Part shown: positions 15,195 to 23,704 of the stretch, in pieces
Layout: every line of letters begins with the position of its first letter
Numbering within the stretch: the stretch's first letter is position 1
NCBI GenBank assembly: GCA_034437275.1
Contig: DAOTUD010000135.1
Coordinates: 1-34,915 of the forward strand
Direction of reading: 5' to 3'
DNA length: 34,915 nt
Source of the DNA: TC-15 sp034437275
GTDB taxonomy: Bacteria; Chloroflexota; Anaerolineae; Aggregatilineales; Aggregatilineaceae
The notes under the pieces: generated by a model
Databases searched by the model: none
Seen by the model: the letters and a program-made list of their open reading frames with translations, nothing else
What the model was told of the DNA's origin: nothing
Translations under genes and position numbers: made by a program

Positions 15195-18100
15195 ATGAAC
15201 GCGAAACGGTTTATTCCACTTAGTATTATAGCGGTGGCGCTCATCGGCATGCTGCTGATGTCGTCGGTGCTGTTCACCGCCGCGCAAGACGATGATGGGC
15301 TTGCGCCGGATGGCAAGCCGGGCGAAAGCTATTTTGCCCCGTTCGATGTCGCGGTCGCGCTGGATGGCGATGCAGCGGAGTGGGCCGGCGTTCCGATGGT
15401 CACCATGCCCGGCGACGCTGGCCCAGACGCTGGCAAAGCCGGCGTCACGTTTGCCGCTGCGTCCGACAGCGAAAACCTCTACCTGCTGGGCATGGTGTAT
15501 GATGACAACATCATCAGTGGCGAGCACGGCACCGATTATTGGAATGAAGACTCGCTGGAATTCTACATCAACGGCACCGGCGACCTGACGCTTGGTTCGT
15601 ATGTGGATGGCACCGTGCAGATCACCATTCCGGCCCTGAATGCGACCACTGACGACACCGTGATCACAGGCATCCAGGGGCCAACCGCGGAGGCTACCAT
15701 CGAAGCGGTCACCACCGATTACGGCTGGATGGTCGAAGTCGCTGTGCCGCTCGAAAACAGCATCTGGAAAATCCGACCGGAACACGGCAACGTGATCGGG
15801 TTCCAGGTGCATCTGAATGGTGCATCGACACGGGACCGCGACACGAAATTGATCTGGTCCATCTACGATGCATCAGATCAATCCTATCTGAATCCAAGTC
15901 TTTTCGGGCGTCTCGTGTTCTTCGAAATCGGCCAGCCACCTGACCCCAACATGGGCGTGCCGCAACCCACCCCGACCCCGATCCCGGTTGACCTGGATGC
16001 GGACTATCGCAAACCCTGGCTTTCGACGGACGAACGGGTCGAAGACTTGTTGGGGCGGATGACGCTCGACGAGAAGATCGGCCAGATGACGCTGGTCGAA
16101 AAAGGCAGCATCACCGGCCCACAGGTGACCGCCAAGTATATTGGGGGCGTCTTGAGTGGGGGCGGCGGCAGCCCGGCAGACAACACGCCGCAAGCCTGGC
16201 GCGATATGGTCCACGCCTATCAAGAGGCCGCGCTGCAAACCCGCCTCGGCATCCCCGTGATCTATGGCGTGGACGCGGTGCACGGCCATAACAACGTGGT
16301 TGGGGCCGTGATCTACCCGCATAACATCGGGCTGGGCATGGCCGACGATCCCGACCTGGTCAAGCGCATCGGGCAGGCCACCGCCAACGAAATGATCGCG
16401 ACGGGCATCTACTGGAACTACGCGCCGGTGCTGGCGGTGGTGCAGGATATCCGCTGGGGGCGGGCGTATGAGGCGTTCGGCCAGGATACGGACCTCGTGA
16501 CCCGGCTGGCGCTCGCGTACATCGCAGGCCAGCAGGGCGACGACCTCAGCGCTCCGCTGACCGTACTCACCACACCCAAGCACTATGTCGGTGACGGCGG
16601 CGTGTTGTGGGGCACCGGCAGCGGCGACTACGATATCGACCAGGGCGACATGCAGGTCGATGAGGCCACGCTGCGCGCGGTGCATCTGCCGCCCTACGAA
16701 GCCGCCATCGAAGCCGGCGCGCAGAGCATCATGATCTCGTTCTCAAGCTGGAACGGCACCAAGATGCACGGCAATCCGTACTTGATTACCGACGTGCTGA
16801 AGGGCGAACTCGGCTTTGAGGGCTTCGTGGTTTCCGACTGGGCCGGGATCGACCAGGTTGATCTCGATTACTACACGGCGGTCGTGACCGCGATCAACGC
16901 CGGGATCGATATGAACATGGTCCCCTACAACTACGAGCGCTTTATCGCGACCATGAAGCAAGCGGTCGAACAGGGCGATATCTCCGAGGAGCGCATCGAC
17001 GATGCCGTGCGCCGCATCCTGACCGTGAAGTTCGACCTGGGGCTGTTTGAGTACCCCCACGGCCACGATGAACTGCTCGACTACGTCGGCGGCGAGGCCC
17101 ACCGCGCGCTGGCCCGCGAAGCGGTCCAGAAATCGCTGGTGCTGCTCAAGAATGAGGGCGATCTGCTGCCGCTGGCAACCGATACACCGCTGATCTATGT
17201 GGCGGGGCAGGCGGCGGATGATGTCGGCATCCAGCTCGGCGGCTGGTCGATCTCCTGGCAGGGGGGCAGTGGCGACGTTACGCCCGGCACCACGCTGTTG
17301 GAAGGGATTGAAGCGACTGTCTCAGCGGACACGCGCGTCGTTTACAACCGCGCCGGGAATTTCTCCGATAACACCGACGCCGATGGCAACCCGATCGTCG
17401 CGGATGTGTGCGTGGTCGTGGTGGGTGAACGTCCTTACGCCGAGGGCCAGGGCGATGATCCCCGTATCCGTTTGCCACGCGGCGACCGGAGCGCGCTGAA
17501 CAACACTGCTGAATACTGCGACCAGCTGGTGGTCGTGCTGATTTCCGGTCGTCCATTGATGATCACCGATCATATCGACGACTGGGACGCCGTGCTGGCC
17601 GCCTGGCTGCCGGGAACGGAAGGCCAGGGTGTGATCGATGGGTTGTTCGGCCTGACGCCGATCACGGGCCAGCTCTCGTTTGAGTGGCCCGCGAGCATCG
17701 ACCAACTGCCGCTTGGCTCCACCGATGACGCGCCGTTGTTCCCGATGGGCTACGGGCTGGAGACGGAAGCGGCCCCGCCCGAGGTGGACGAAGGCGAACC
17801 AATCGCAAAAGTGATGGCCGATTTCGAAGGCGAGATCGGCTACACGCAGGACGAGTACGGCAACAACATCGGGTTTGTGCCCTGGGGCGATACGGCGGAC
17901 AACCTCGTGCTGGACCTCGTCCCGGCGGAAGATGATCTGGCGCGGCCCGATCAGACCGCAGACAACACCATCCTCCGCGCCAGCTACGACATCGCGGCCT
18001 TTGGTGGGTTTACGCACGTGCTGACCGATGGCGAAAGCTGGGTCCCGCAGGACTGGACCGCCTACGACGCGCTCGATTTCTGGCTCTACGGGGCCAACTC

Positions 18101-19790
18101 CGGCGGCACGATCCAGGTCGAAATCTTCGACAACCGCGCCCCCGAATCAACGGCAGACACCGCCGAGCGTTGGTACTATCGCATCCCGGATGATTTCGAG
18201 GGCTGGCAGCACTTCAGCATTCCGTTTGCCGATTTCCAGCGCCGGTCGGATTGGCAGCCGAGCGGCGCGCCGGACGATGGCCTCGGCCTGACTGCGGTGC
18301 ATGGCTATGCGTTCGGGTTCCCGGCGGGCGTTGGGGCCCAGGTCAATTCCCTCGACGAGGTCACGCTCACCGGCACCACCGGCAGCGCACCGAATCTGCT
18401 GCTGCCGGTGCCGCGCCCGGAAGTCTATATGCCACCGCCCCCCATCCCCTATAACTACGATGCCGCCTGGGAACTGGCCTGGAGCGACGAATTCGACGCC
18501 GCCGCCGGCGCGCCGATCAATGACGACTTCTGGACGTGCGAGGTCGGCGGGGGTGGCTGGGGGAACGCACAGCTCGAACACAACACCGACCGTGTGGAAA
18601 ATGTCGCGCACGATGGCGCGGGCCAGCTCGTGATCACCGCCCGTGAAGAATCCTTCAAGGGCAACGACTACACCTCGGCGCGCTGCAACACGAAGGATAA
18701 GTACGAGTTCACCTACGGCAAGGTCGAAGCCCGCATGAAGCTGCCGGAAGGGCAGGGCATCTGGCCCGCCTTCTGGATGCTCGGTGCAGACTTCCCCGAT
18801 GTTGGCTGGCCGGACTCCGGCGAGATCGACATCATGGAGTTTGTGGGCAAGGAACCCCAGACCACGTACGGCACGGTTCATGGGCCTGGCTATTCCGGCG
18901 CATCGGGGCTAGGCGCGCCGCGCCAGTTCGACGCGAATGTGTCGGACGACTACCACGTGTTCGGCATCGAGTGGGAGCCGAACGTCATCCGCTGGTACGT
19001 GGATGGTGAGCTGTTCAACACCGTGACGCCGGAGACGCTGGCCGGGCGTCAGTGGGTGTTTGACCACGACTTTTTCCTGCTGATCAACCTGGCAGTCGGT
19101 GGGTACTGGCCCGGCAACCCGGACGCCACCACCCAGTTCCCGCAAGAACTGGTCATCGACTGGATTCGCGTGTACCAGCGCGGCGAAGACACGGCGGCAG
19201 ACAGCCCCGGCACACCGGCTGATCCGCTGCTGGCTGACTTTGCGGATGGCATCAGCATGGGGCAGGACGAATATGGCAACAACATTGGGTTCGTGCCCTG
19301 GGGCGATACGCCGGACAACGTCGTGTTGGAGGTCGTACCTGCTGAGGGTGATCTCGCGTTGGATGGTGTCGACTCGGCGCTCAGCGTCAGCTTCGACGTC
19401 GCCGCCTATGGTGGCTTCACCCATGTGCTGACCGATGGCGAAAGCTGGGTTTCGCAGGACTGGACCGCCTACGACGCGCTCGATTTCTGGCTCTACGGGG
19501 CCAACTCCGGTGGCACGATCCAGGTCGAAATCTTCGACAACCGCGCCCCCGACTCCACGAGCGACACCGCCGAGCGTTGGTACTACCGCATCCCGGATGA
19601 TTTCGAGGGCTGGCAGCACTTCAGCATCCCGTTCGCCGAGTTCCAGCGGCGGAGTGACTGGCAGCCCGGCGGCGCACCCGATGATGGTCTCGGCTTGACC
19701 GAGGTGCACGGGTACGTGTTGGGGATGCCCGCCGGTGTCGGCGCGCACACAGTTTATCTCGCCCAGGTCGAGCTAACAAGCGCCGACTAA
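15195..19790 (+). CDS. Secreted multidomain beta-glucanase: CBM9-like, GH3, CBM-like, GH16, CBM-like
   Basis: A 1531-residue exported enzyme. Order: signal peptide (1-30, ending FTAAQ); a CBM9-like sandwich (about 36-243); GH3 catalytic domain (about 270-620) with nucleophile Asp548 in VVSDWAG; GH3 C-terminal domain (about 645-855) with the GGWSISWQGGSGD signature of exo-beta-glucanase/barley ExoI-like members; CBM11/CIA30-like module A (about 873-1065); GH16 laminarinase domain (about 1090-1330) with the E1210-I-D1212-I-M-E1215 catalytic motif; module B (about 1345-1530), nearly identical to A. GH16 would cut beta-1,3(-1,4)-glucan internally and GH3 would trim ends. It has no sortase or membrane anchor, so it is probably released or held through its binding modules. 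AGGAG precedes the start. It sits between the transporter and a cytoplasmic beta-glucosidase. Confidence 0.93.
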   Translation: MNAKRFIPLSIIAVALIGMLLMSSVLFTAAQDDDGLAPDGKPGESYFAPFDVAVALDGDAAEWAGVPMVTMPGDAGPDAGKAGVTFAAASDSENLYLLGMVYDDNIISGEHGTDYWNEDSLEFYINGTGDLTLGSYVDGTVQITIPALNATTDDTVITGIQGPTAEATIEAVTTDYGWMVEVAVPLENSIWKIRPEHGNVIGFQVHLNGASTRDRDTKLIWSIYDASDQSYLNPSLFGRLVFFEIGQPPDPNMGVPQPTPTPIPVDLDADYRKPWLSTDERVEDLLGRMTLDEKIGQMTLVEKGSITGPQVTAKYIGGVLSGGGGSPADNTPQAWRDMVHAYQEAALQTRLGIPVIYGVDAVHGHNNVVGAVIYPHNIGLGMADDPDLVKRIGQATANEMIATGIYWNYAPVLAVVQDIRWGRAYEAFGQDTDLVTRLALAYIAGQQGDDLSAPLTVLTTPKHYVGDGGVLWGTGSGDYDIDQGDMQVDEATLRAVHLPPYEAAIEAGAQSIMISFSSWNGTKMHGNPYLITDVLKGELGFEGFVVSDWAGIDQVDLDYYTAVVTAINAGIDMNMVPYNYERFIATMKQAVEQGDISEERIDDAVRRILTVKFDLGLFEYPHGHDELLDYVGGEAHRALAREAVQKSLVLLKNEGDLLPLATDTPLIYVAGQAADDVGIQLGGWSISWQGGSGDVTPGTTLLEGIEATVSADTRVVYNRAGNFSDNTDADGNPIVADVCVVVVGERPYAEGQGDDPRIRLPRGDRSALNNTAEYCDQLVVVLISGRPLMITDHIDDWDAVLAAWLPGTEGQGVIDGLFGLTPITGQLSFEWPASIDQLPLGSTDDAPLFPMGYGLETEAAPPEVDEGEPIAKVMADFEGEIGYTQDEYGNNIGFVPWGDTADNLVLDLVPAEDDLARPDQTADNTILRASYDIAAFGGFTHVLTDGESWVPQDWTAYDALDFWLYGANSGGTIQVEIFDNRAPESTADTAERWYYRIPDDFEGWQHFSIPFADFQRRSDWQPSGAPDDGLGLTAVHGYAFGFPAGVGAQVNSLDEVTLTGTTGSAPNLLLPVPRPEVYMPPPPIPYNYDAAWELAWSDEFDAAAGAPINDDFWTCEVGGGGWGNAQLEHNTDRVENVAHDGAGQLVITAREESFKGNDYTSARCNTKDKYEFTYGKVEARMKLPEGQGIWPAFWMLGADFPDVGWPDSGEIDIMEFVGKEPQTTYGTVHGPGYSGASGLGAPRQFDANVSDDYHVFGIEWEPNVIRWYVDGELFNTVTPETLAGRQWVFDHDFFLLINLAVGGYWPGNPDATTQFPQELVIDWIRVYQRGEDTAADSPGTPADPLLADFADGISMGQDEYGNNIGFVPWGDTPDNVVLEVVPAEGDLALDGVDSALSVSFDVAAYGGFTHVLTDGESWVSQDWTAYDALDFWLYGANSGGTIQVEIFDNRAPDSTSDTAERWYYRIPDDFEGWQHFSIPFAEFQRRSDWQPGGAPDDGLGLTEVHGYVLGMPAGVGAHTVYLAQVELTSAD
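17815..18384 (+). repeat. Internal duplicated carbohydrate-binding-like module, copy A
   Basis: Encodes module A of the GH3-GH16 protein. The core 18018-18325 aligns without gaps to 19425-19732 (offset 1407 bases), including stretches identical over tens of bases such as that encoding DWTAYDALDFWLYGANSGGT. Confidence 0.85.
19222..19787 (+). repeat. Internal duplicated carbohydrate-binding-like module, copy B
   Basis: Second copy, following the GH16 domain. It shares QDEYGNNIGFVPWGDT near its start and IPDDFEGWQHFSIPFA later with copy A. The start of each copy is less conserved than the core. Confidence 0.85.
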
Positions 19791-19819
19791 CCGCGAACAA
19801 TCAACGCTACGACTCACAT

Positions 19820-19852
19820 TTCCCCCGCATGTTGGCCCAATGTGCGGGGGAA
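19820..19852 (+). terminator. Hairpin between the two GH3-encoding genes
   Basis: TTCCCCCGCA (19820-19829) pairs perfectly with TGCGGGGGAA (19843-19852); an inner TTGG/CCAA adds to the stem. There is no T-run. It may partially terminate or protect the long upstream message before the next gene at 19889. Confidence 0.5.
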
Positions 19853-19888
19853 TTCCCTGATTAGTGCCTACATTTAAGGAGTATTTGG

Positions 19889-22597
19889 ATGGAAGACCGT
19901 ATCACAACCTGGCTGGAAGCCCTGACCCTGGAAGAAAAAGTCGCCATGCTGGCGGGTGAATCGGCGTGGTACACGGTGCCGGTTGAACGCCTGGGGATTC
20001 CGCGCGTCAAAGTGACGGATGGCCCCAATGGGGCGCGCGGCGAGGGGTCGAGTGGCAAAAGCAAAGCCACCGCGACCTGTTTCCCGGTCGGGATTGCGCT
20101 CGCGGCGTCCTGGAATCGCGACCTGATCGAGCAGGTCGGCGCGGCGCTGGCCGAGGAGACGCGCTCCAAAGCGGCGCATGTGCTGCTCGCCCCGACCGTG
20201 AATATTCATCGATCCCCCCTCAACGGGCGCAATTTCGAGTGCTACTCCGAAGACCCGTATCTGACCGCCGAAATCGCCGTCGCCTATATCCAGGGCATAC
20301 AACGCGAGGGCGTTGGGGCGACGATCAAGCATTTTGTGTGCAACGATTCCGAGTTCCAGCGCAAATCGATCAGTTCCGAGGTGGACGACCGCGCGCTGCG
20401 TGAGATTTACCTGCCCCCGTTCAAAGCGGCGGTTGATGCGGATGTGTGGGCCGTCATGACGGCCTATAACCGCATCAACGGCACCTACGCCAGCGAACAT
20501 GAGGGGCTGGTGAACGATCTGCTCAAGGGCGAATGGGGCTTCGACGGGCTGGTGATGTCGGATTGGACCGGCACGTACAGCGCGATCCCGGCGGTGCAGC
20601 ATGGCGTCGATCTCGAAATGCCCGGCCCGACGCGCTGGCGCGGCGAAAAAATCGTGGCTGCCGTGCAAAACGGCGACGTGGATGTCGCGGTGATTGACGA
20701 TCATGTCCGGCGCTTGCTGCGCACGATCCTGCGCGTCGATGCGGAAAATCACGCCGCGACCGCCCCCGAACAATCCATCGACGATCCGGCCCACCGTGCC
20801 CTTGCGCGCCGCGCTGCAACCGAAGCCATCGTGCTGCTGAAGAACGATCCTGCCGTGCTGCCGCTGGACGCGCAGACGCTGCGATCCGTTGCGATCATTG
20901 GCCCCAACGCGAAAGTCGCGCGCATCATGGGCGGTGGCAGCTCGCAGGTCCCGGCGCACTATCGCGTTACCCCGTTTGAGGGCGTGATGAGCAAGCTCAG
21001 CCCGGACACGCCGGTGCACTACGAGCTGGGGTGCTTGAATGACCGCATGTTGCCGGTGTTGGACGAGCGCGATCTCGCGCCCCCCAACGCGGAAGCGGGC
21101 GAGGCCGGCCTGGCTGTGGCATACTTCGATAACCTCGACCTGGCCGGTGAACCGGTCGTGAGGTCGTTTGCATCCACCACCAACCAGATCTGGTTCGAGG
21201 AGAATCCGCTGCTGACCCCGGCTTTTTCGGCGCGCTTCACCAGCGTGTTTACCCCGGCCAGTGATGGCACCTACGGCTTCAGCCTGACCAACAACGGCCC
21301 GACCCGGGTGTTGCTGGATGGCGAGGTCATCCTCGATCACTGGACACAGCCGCCGGCGCAGCACGGGTTGTTCAGCCCCGCCGCGAATGACGTCATGGTC
21401 GAGATCGACATGGCCGCCGGGCAAGCCTACACGCTCACCATCGAACATTCACAGGGCAATAATCCACGCTTTTACGGTTTTCGCCTGGGCTGCAAACGAC
21501 CGGACATGGTCGGGTCCATTGACCGCGCGGTCGACATTGCGCAGCAGGCCGATGTGGCGCTCGTCTTCGCCGGGCTGAACGGCGATTGGGAGAGCGAGGG
21601 CGGTGATCGCCGGCACATGGATCTGGTCGGTGAGCAGGATGCGCTCATCGCGGCGGTGGCGGCGGCCAATCCGAACACGGTGGTGGTGCTCAATACCGGC
21701 TCGCCGATCACCATGCCCTGGTTGGACGATGTCGCGGCGGTGGTCGAAGCGTGGTTCGGCGGGCAGGAAACGGGGAACGCGATGGCTGATGTGTTGTTCG
21801 GCGCGGCGAATCCCTCCGGCAAACTGCCCGAAACCTTCCCCGTGCGGTTAGCGGATAACCCCGCCTTCATCAACTATCCGGGGGAGAACGGCAAAGTACG
21901 CTATGGCGAGGGGATTTTCGTCGGGTACCGCTATTACGAAAAGAAGCGGATCGCACCGTTGTTCCCCTTTGGGTTTGGGCTGTCGTATACCACGTTTGCG
22001 TATGATGATCTGCGCCTCAGTGCGGATGCGATCACCCCCGACCAGACGCTTACCGTGCAGGTTGATGTCACCAACACGGGGCAGCGTGCCGGCCAAGAGG
22101 TCGTGCAACTTTACGTGCGTGACGTGACAGCCAACCTCGTGCGCCCGCTGAAGGAGCTCAAAGGCTTTGCGAAAGTCGCGCTGGAGTCGGGCGAAACCAA
22201 AACGGTTAGCATGACAGTCGAGCGCGGGGCGCTCGCGTACTACGATGATCTTCTGCAGCGGTGGATCGCAGAGGCGGGGGCGTTCGAGGTGTTGGTCGGC
22301 AGCTCGTCGCAGGACATCCGTGCCACCGCCGGGTTTACGCTCACGGCGTCGCACATGTTTGGCGGCCCGCTGGCATCCCAACGCACGTTGACGCCCGATT
22401 CGCTGTTGGGCGAACTGCTGCGGCATGACGAAGCGCGCGCGCGGTTGGAGGCACACTGCCCGGACCTGTTGGCCATGCCGCAACTCGACATGTTCAAGGA
22501 ATTTTCGCTGACCTATCTGGCGCGAATGGCACCTGAAATAATCACGGATGACGCTCTCGCCAGGCTGGCCGATGATTTGGCGACGATACGCTGGTAG
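19889..22597 (+). CDS. Cytoplasmic GH3 beta-glucosidase with inserted PA14 domain
   Basis: A 902-residue GH3 enzyme. The GH3 N-domain occupies about 1-300, with VTDGPNGAR, NIHRSPLNGRNFECYSEDP, KHFVCNDSE and nucleophile Asp225 in VMSDWTG. The C-domain begins near 312 (IVLLKNDPAVLPL) and is interrupted by a PA14 module (about 400-535; FTPASDGTYGFSLTNNGPTR, VLLDGEVILDHW), as in KmBglI-type beta-glucosidases. An Fn3-like domain follows (about 715-800; VTNTGQRAGQEVVQLYV). A tail of about 90 residues after it is unusual. No signal peptide is present, so it should cleave imported beta-gluco-oligosaccharides to glucose. AAGGAG precedes the start by eight bases. It is the last gene of the locus. Confidence 0.94.
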   Translation: MEDRITTWLEALTLEEKVAMLAGESAWYTVPVERLGIPRVKVTDGPNGARGEGSSGKSKATATCFPVGIALAASWNRDLIEQVGAALAEETRSKAAHVLLAPTVNIHRSPLNGRNFECYSEDPYLTAEIAVAYIQGIQREGVGATIKHFVCNDSEFQRKSISSEVDDRALREIYLPPFKAAVDADVWAVMTAYNRINGTYASEHEGLVNDLLKGEWGFDGLVMSDWTGTYSAIPAVQHGVDLEMPGPTRWRGEKIVAAVQNGDVDVAVIDDHVRRLLRTILRVDAENHAATAPEQSIDDPAHRALARRAATEAIVLLKNDPAVLPLDAQTLRSVAIIGPNAKVARIMGGGSSQVPAHYRVTPFEGVMSKLSPDTPVHYELGCLNDRMLPVLDERDLAPPNAEAGEAGLAVAYFDNLDLAGEPVVRSFASTTNQIWFEENPLLTPAFSARFTSVFTPASDGTYGFSLTNNGPTRVLLDGEVILDHWTQPPAQHGLFSPAANDVMVEIDMAAGQAYTLTIEHSQGNNPRFYGFRLGCKRPDMVGSIDRAVDIAQQADVALVFAGLNGDWESEGGDRRHMDLVGEQDALIAAVAAANPNTVVVLNTGSPITMPWLDDVAAVVEAWFGGQETGNAMADVLFGAANPSGKLPETFPVRLADNPAFINYPGENGKVRYGEGIFVGYRYYEKKRIAPLFPFGFGLSYTTFAYDDLRLSADAITPDQTLTVQVDVTNTGQRAGQEVVQLYVRDVTANLVRPLKELKGFAKVALESGETKTVSMTVERGALAYYDDLLQRWIAEAGAFEVLVGSSSQDIRATAGFTLTASHMFGGPLASQRTLTPDSLLGELLRHDEARARLEAHCPDLLAMPQLDMFKEFSLTYLARMAPEIITDDALARLADDLATIRW

Positions 22598-22626
22598 GCC
22601 AGCGGGCCGCCGCCGCTGCGTAAGCA

Positions 22627-22662
22627 TGGTACGGTGCGCGCCAGATGGTCTGTCCCGTACCA
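22627..22662. terminator. Hairpin between convergent GH3 and GHMP-kinase genes
   Basis: TGGTACGG (22627-22634) and CCGTACCA (22655-22662) form a perfect 8-bp stem with a 20-base loop in the 90-base gap between the two stop codons. A bidirectional terminator or barrier role is inferred from position. Confidence 0.4.
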
Positions 22663-22687
22663 CCAGGCATACCGGGGACGTCAGCCG

Positions 22688-23704
22688 TTATGACGACGCA
22701 TAGATCATGGGGCGGATGACCTGGGAGCCAATCCCGGCTAATTCAGCACATAGGCGCTCGAACATCGCCGCGTCCGCGTAGGTGCCGATGATCGCACCGC
22801 CCGAGCCGGCAAACTTCGCGCTGGCACCACACCGGCGCGCCGTCGTGATCATCTTGGTTTGCCAATCCGGGAGGCGGCAGATGCTGTGCCGGGTGTCGAA
22901 GTTCTCGTCGATGAGCGCCCCCAGGCGGGCGTAGTCACGCTCAAGCAGCGCTGCGCGGCCCTGGGCCGCCAGCGCGCCGAAGTGCTGCATCGCATTCACC
23001 ACATCAGCCTCACCCCGCGCAAACCGTCCGCGCAGGTTGTTGTGAAAGGCCTCGGTCGGTTCGCTCAGCGCGGTGTGAATGGCTACGTACAGCGGGGGCG
23101 TCTCGGCCAGGGCCAGCGCTTCATACGCATAACTGGGCAGGCCGTTGATGTATTGCTCCTGGCTTTTGTCAAAATCCATGTACACGACGTTCTCGTAACA
23201 CTGGATCACACGGTCCTGCAAGCCCGCCGCGATCCCCAGTTCTTCCACCTCGACCGACAGGGCAAAGCTGGGCTGGATCGCCAGCGGCATGTCGACCGCG
23301 TAATACGCCAGCAGACAGCGCAGCGTGGCAATAATGATCGAACTCGACCCCGCCAGCCCAACCTGGCGCGGGATGTTGGTTTCGTAACGTATCGAGAAAT
23401 TGCGGTCATGCAGCGGTATCCCCTGGGCCTGGCAATAGTCCCAGAAGCGTTTGATCGTGGCTTTGATGAGCCGGATGCCGCCGTAATACCCATGCAATTC
23501 GACGTCATTGGCCAGATCGTCAATCGAGCGGAAACGCGCGCGGTCGTTCTGGGCCAGCACGATCTCGATTTCGTCCCACTCATAGAGGACCACCTCCGAC
23601 CAGAAATTCCGCACACTGAGCGCGATGGTCTTGCCATGATACCCGTCCGAAGGATTGCCGAGCAGGCCGGCCCGGGCATAAATACGCTTGCGAATAATCT
23701 CCAT
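22688..23704 (-). CDS. GHMP-family sugar kinase, glucuronokinase-like
   Basis: A 338-residue GHMP kinase. Family motifs: N-terminal ARAGLLGNPSDGYHGKTIAL (substrate side, about 10-29), the Gly/Ser-rich ATP loop PRQVGLAGSSSII (112-124) and the C-terminal GASAKFAGSGGAIIG (about 302-316). The ARxGLLGNPSDxYxGKTI opening and length resemble plant glucuronokinase, which phosphorylates D-glucuronate at C1. Its start codon overlaps the stop of galU by one base (TGATG), so the two products are made together. A GlcA-1-phosphate-forming kinase beside a UTP-dependent uridylyltransferase would give UDP-glucuronate by salvage. Alternative substrates such as other aldoses, heptose or mevalonate-pathway compounds are not excluded. 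Confidence 0.78.
   Translation of the reverse strand: MEIIRKRIYARAGLLGNPSDGYHGKTIALSVRNFWSEVVLYEWDEIEIVLAQNDRARFRSIDDLANDVELHGYYGGIRLIKATIKRFWDYCQAQGIPLHDRNFSIRYETNIPRQVGLAGSSSIIIATLRCLLAYYAVDMPLAIQPSFALSVEVEELGIAAGLQDRVIQCYENVVYMDFDKSQEQYINGLPSYAYEALALAETPPLYVAIHTALSEPTEAFHNNLRGRFARGEADVVNAMQHFGALAAQGRAALLERDYARLGALIDENFDTRHSICRLPDWQTKMITTARRCGASAKFAGSGGAIIGTYADAAMFERLCAELAGIGSQVIRPMIYASS

Noticed and set aside
19874..21448. Antisense frame of about 524 codons opposite the GH3-PA14 gene
   Set aside because: The sense strand has catalytic motifs and a good ribosome site; the antisense product has no recognisable domain.
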